A stretch of DNA of 11,083 nucleotides from Amoebophrya sp. AT5.2 (taxonomy: Eukaryota; Sar; Dinophyceae; Syndiniales; Amoebophryaceae): the NCBI GenBank assembly GCA_005223375.1, contig RXOD01006160.1, forward strand, positions 1 to 11,083, read 5' to 3'. Under the pieces are notes generated by a model. It worked only from the letters and a program-made list of their open reading frames with translations. It searched no databases and was not told the origin of the DNA. This document shows, in pieces, positions 8,415-11,083 of this stretch. How positions within the stretch are numbered: the stretch's first letter is position 1; every line of letters starts with the position of its first letter. Made by a program: the position numbers and the translations under genes.

Positions 8415-9495
8415 CTAAGTCCTCCAGGTATGGGAGGGCCGCTCCAGAGGGGGGCACAAGTACACGTCGTAGAGGTACGCTTTTTACAGCAAAACATAGC
8501 ACAGTGTAGTGGAGAGCGTCGTGTCGTGTAGTTTGGTGCGCTCAAAAATAAATTTCAGCGTCGCTGCTGCAAGAGCGCGACGCTAGGAAACAACCTATGG
8601 CACAGTTTAAAGGGGATACACAAGATGAATCGGATTGAGAAACACACGGCATGCTGTACATTGCAGGACAAACTACGAATGCAACAGGGCATGCATGCAA
8701 TGTTTGAAAAGTATTCATCGGGGGCGCGCGGGGGACAAAAATAAAAAAAAGTGCACAGCGAGCCTGTTGACCCGTGATTTTTCGTCAGGATATTTGCATC
8801 TGGCTAACATCAATTCGCAAGACGACGTCCGACAGGAAGCGATCCTTTTGCAGGAATCAAGAGCTTGACAGCGGACACAGCACTAGCACAACGACGATCA
8901 TGACTTCGTTTTTTCTACGTCACTGCACACGCAACTCGTGGCACTCTCTTCCGCTTTTTGCACACAGAGACATCGTCGTGCCAGATGGCTCCAGTGGACG
9001 CGTCGATCTTCTAGAGGCAGGAAGTACATTGCAATCGGCAGACGTTCTTTTCGCAAAAACCAGATCCATGGCTCCGTGTTGTGAAAGTTCTCGTTCGTTC
9101 GTCGCTGCAGCTCTACTGTAATGGGTCTTGTTACAAGTCATTCGTTTCGGTCGGCTGGGACTGATTTTTCTCACACTAGCTTGCAACTAAGTAATTGAAT
9201 CTTCACTCTGGGAATCCTTTTTCAGAATCCTGTATCGGTAACTAACATGCAAATCTAATCACCACTTTACTAGGATCGACTTCTTTACTTTCATCTAAGG
9301 AACGAAAACTTTCTGCGTGCTCGACGGACCGACAACGAGGACATTTTTGATGTTTAAGTTTAACTCCAATTATAGAAACCCCCTGATCGCCTTGCAGCGC
9401 GCGTCAGTACGTCGTGGTCAACAACATTGATTAATACAGCCGGCATCTCCCACCGGCGCAGGAAGCGCCGTGCATCGCTATTTTTTCGCCTTCGG
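8415..9495. other. Spacer without a recognisable gene
   Basis: About 1.1 kb separates the J-protein ATG from the stop of the dynein-like frame. Short open frames exist on both strands, but none has family motifs or protein-like composition. The minus strand was read for continuation exons of the dynein-like frame and none was recognised. An A-rich tract occurs at about 8735-8750, and a self-complementary GCATGC-type cluster at about 8690-8702. The right end should hold the 3' untranslated region of the dynein-like gene, and the left end the 5' leader of the J-protein. Confidence 0.6.
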
Positions 9496-11083
9496 TCAGG
9501 CCGCCGCCTCGTGCTCCCCGCAAATGCGTAGCAGCTTCTCTTTCTTGGCGAATATTCCGTGCGTCCCCTCCAGGACCGAGAGGCTGACTGTTTGCAGCTG
9601 CTGCAGCGGGGAGCCTGCTGTTCCCAGCTCCGCGAAAACAGCCTCCCACAGCTTGCTGTTGTGGGACGAGTTTCCGTGCCCCGTCGCGTGAAATTTCGCG
9701 AGTCCGACAAGCAGCACCAGGTAGTCGTCGTGCCACTTGGTCAGGATCTCCGCCGCCAAAGCGAGCACCACCGGCTTCAACGCATGCGCTTCGTCCGTTC
9801 CGGCCTGCGGGCCGGCAGCGCTCAACACCGCCGACTTCACCGAAACGGATTTCGATTTTGCAGCGGCGCTATTTGCTTTTGCTTTCGCCGTAAGCGCTAG
9901 TTCCTCTTCCAGATTCTCCACTCCGATGGTGCATGCAATGTCGCGGATGGCCTCTCGCGCCTCCCGAATTGCGTTCGAGACAGCCTCGATGTTGCCCAAA
10001 ACGGTGACCGCGAAAATGCCGGACAGCCATCCGTGGGTCTTCTCCAGCCACGCCTCGGCGAGTTCCCACGTGCGCAGCCGCACGTCGAACTCAGCCCTCA
10101 GCACCTGCAAAATCTGCACGTCCGCCGTCGGAATCCCCTTGTTTCCGACTGCTGTCGGTGAGCTTCCGCCTTTCCCTCCGGCCTGGTGTAGTTGATCTCC
10201 GCCGAAGGGGTCTCCACCACCTCCCCCCGCAATTATTCCGCTTTTTCCACCCCCCAGCAACGCGGCGGCGCCCACTCCGCTGGGGGAGCCGGCGAGTAGA
10301 GGCCCGCCGACGAAGCTGCCGTGCGCGTTTGGCAGCAGGCTGCCGTCTTCGGCGAACAGGAGCTCGTCTTCGTCCTCGTCGTCGAGCATGATGTCGTCCA
10401 GGAGCGACCGGTGCACGTTGTTCATCGTGGTCCCTAGCATATGATCTGCGCCCATCGCCCGCGGCGACGACAGCCCGCCGCCCAGGCCGGCCAGCAGGTT
10501 GTTGGGCGAGTTCCGCTCGCTCGACAGAAACATCTGGGGGCGGTACTTCCAATTTAACAGCTGGCTGTACTCGGCGAAGGTCTCGAACTTTTCCTCGACC
10601 TGCTTCTTCCGGTGGTCCCCCAGCTGTCGCAGCTCCGCGAGGGGTCCGTCCGGGATCTGGAGGGCGCCGGGGTTCAAAAACTGGTGCGGGGGCGTCTGGC
10701 CGGGAGTCGGAGCCAGTGGTCCCGCTTTGTTTTCTCCGCCAGTCGTGCCTCCCGCAGGAACGCCCGTCGCCAGCTCGGTCAGCAGCGCCTGCGCCTCCTC
10801 CTCGACTTTCCCGATCTTCCCCCCCAGCTCCTCCAGCATTTTGCCCCGCAGCGCCCTCAGAAAGGACAGCGCCTCCGGGATCTTCCGCGTCTGCAGCTCC
10901 TCGGACTTGGTGTGGAGCTGCTCCAGCAGGAGCTGGTCGTCCATGGACACCTTCTGGTGCCCCCGCAGGAAGGCGTACATGGCCTCCGACTCCTCGCGGT
11001 CCTTGTCCATCCGCGGCAGCGCCTCGATGGTCTTCTTCGTGGTCTTCAGCTGCTCCATGTACCGGTGCAGCGAGATGTGGCAG
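9496..11083 (-). CDS. Large helical protein, 5' end off window; resembles dynein heavy chain tail/linker but lacks the motor
   Basis: The frame is open across the right edge (eight codons before the first Met at 11058) and ends at a TGA at 9496-9498. Counting from that Met, residues 1-95 are charged and helical. Residues about 145-178 are helical (EKFETFAEYSQLLNW). Residues about 178-312 are an insert of Gly, Ser and Ala with an acidic cluster at 221-232. Residues 315-378 contain WELAEAWLEKTHGWLSGIF, with Trp331, 337 and 344. Residues 427-515 contain KLWEAVFAELG, then a leucine-rich helix and LLRICGEHE. In dynein heavy chains the linker region has a similar order: W-rich helix, a [R]HW motif before an F..LG segment, then a helix ending in a charged A..E. 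The match is by eye and the inserts are atypical, so the family call is tentative; that the frame is coding is much surer. Confidence 0.6.
   Translation of the reverse strand, partial: CHISLHRYMEQLKTTKKTIEALPRMDKDREESEAMYAFLRGHQKVSMDDQLLLEQLHTKSEELQTRKIPEALSFLRALRGKMLEELGGKIGKVEEEAQALLTELATGVPAGGTTGGENKAGPLAPTPGQTPPHQFLNPGALQIPDGPLAELRQLGDHRKKQVEEKFETFAEYSQLLNWKYRPQMFLSSERNSPNNLLAGLGGGLSSPRAMGADHMLGTTMNNVHRSLLDDIMLDDEDEDELLFAEDGSLLPNAHGSFVGGPLLAGSPSGVGAAALLGGGKSGIIAGGGGGDPFGGDQLHQAGGKGGSSPTAVGNKGIPTADVQILQVLRAEFDVRLRTWELAEAWLEKTHGWLSGIFAVTVLGNIEAVSNAIREAREAIRDIACTIGVENLEEELALTAKAKANSAAAKSKSVSVKSAVLSAAGPQAGTDEAHALKPVVLALAAEILTKWHDDYLVLLVGLAKFHATGHGNSSHNSKLWEAVFAELGTAGSPLQQLQTVSLSVLEGTHGIFAKKEKLLRICGEHEAAA

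Noticed and set aside
7659..8531. Plus-strand open frame of 290 codons opposite the J-domain region
   Set aside because: It is the antisense shadow of the well-supported J-protein; the HPD-containing domain lies on the minus strand.
8640..8720. Clustered GCATGC/ATGCAT palindromes
   Set aside because: The units are short and imperfectly spaced, and form no long hairpin or repeat array.
9405..9480. Possible extra exon ending at a GTAC donor just after the dynein-like frame
   Set aside because: The short frame does not resemble the next part of a dynein linker, and no acceptor joining it in phase could be defended.

Overview
The window reads as nuclear DNA of a eukaryote, most likely a protist. 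The best-supported gene is split by short GT-AG introns. The proteins belong to eukaryotic families: a Cid1-type terminal uridylyltransferase, a membrane J-protein and, tentatively, a dynein heavy chain linker. There are no ribosome binding sites or operons. Coding stretches are GC-rich (many Gly, Ala and Pro codons), while introns and spacers are visibly more AT-rich. All three genes lie on the minus strand. One-way gene runs fit a dinoflagellate or related alveolate, but no spliced-leader or other diagnostic sequence was found, so this placement is only an inference.

Layout, left to right. (1) 1-3289, minus strand: a multi-exon gene for a terminal uridylyltransferase. Read from 3289 downward it has a Pro/Gln/Gly-rich N-terminus, a nucleotidyltransferase palm, a PAP-associated domain with the histidine typical of UTP-using enzymes, a C-terminal quasi-RRM-like segment, and a helical and glycine-rich tail that probably runs off the left edge. 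Four introns were placed by reading-frame and phase matching; all four begin GTAC. (2) About 3290-5789: a 2.5-kb spacer with no convincing gene. (3) 5790-8414, minus strand: an intron-free 874-residue J-domain protein with one short glycine-zipper membrane segment and a tail of about 600 residues that looks disordered. (4) About 8415-9495: a 1.1-kb spacer with no convincing gene. (5) 9496-11083, minus strand: the 3' part of a large open frame that enters from the right edge. Its helical segments and tryptophan pattern resemble the tail and linker of dynein heavy chains, but it stops before any motor domain.

The genes do not form an obvious pathway: RNA 3'-end tailing, Hsp70 co-chaperone activity at a membrane, and possibly dynein. 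No mobile element, CRISPR array, tRNA or rRNA was recognised. The points most worth checking are the uridylyltransferase-RRM architecture with its GTAC donors, the truncated dynein-like frame, and the unusual membrane J-protein.
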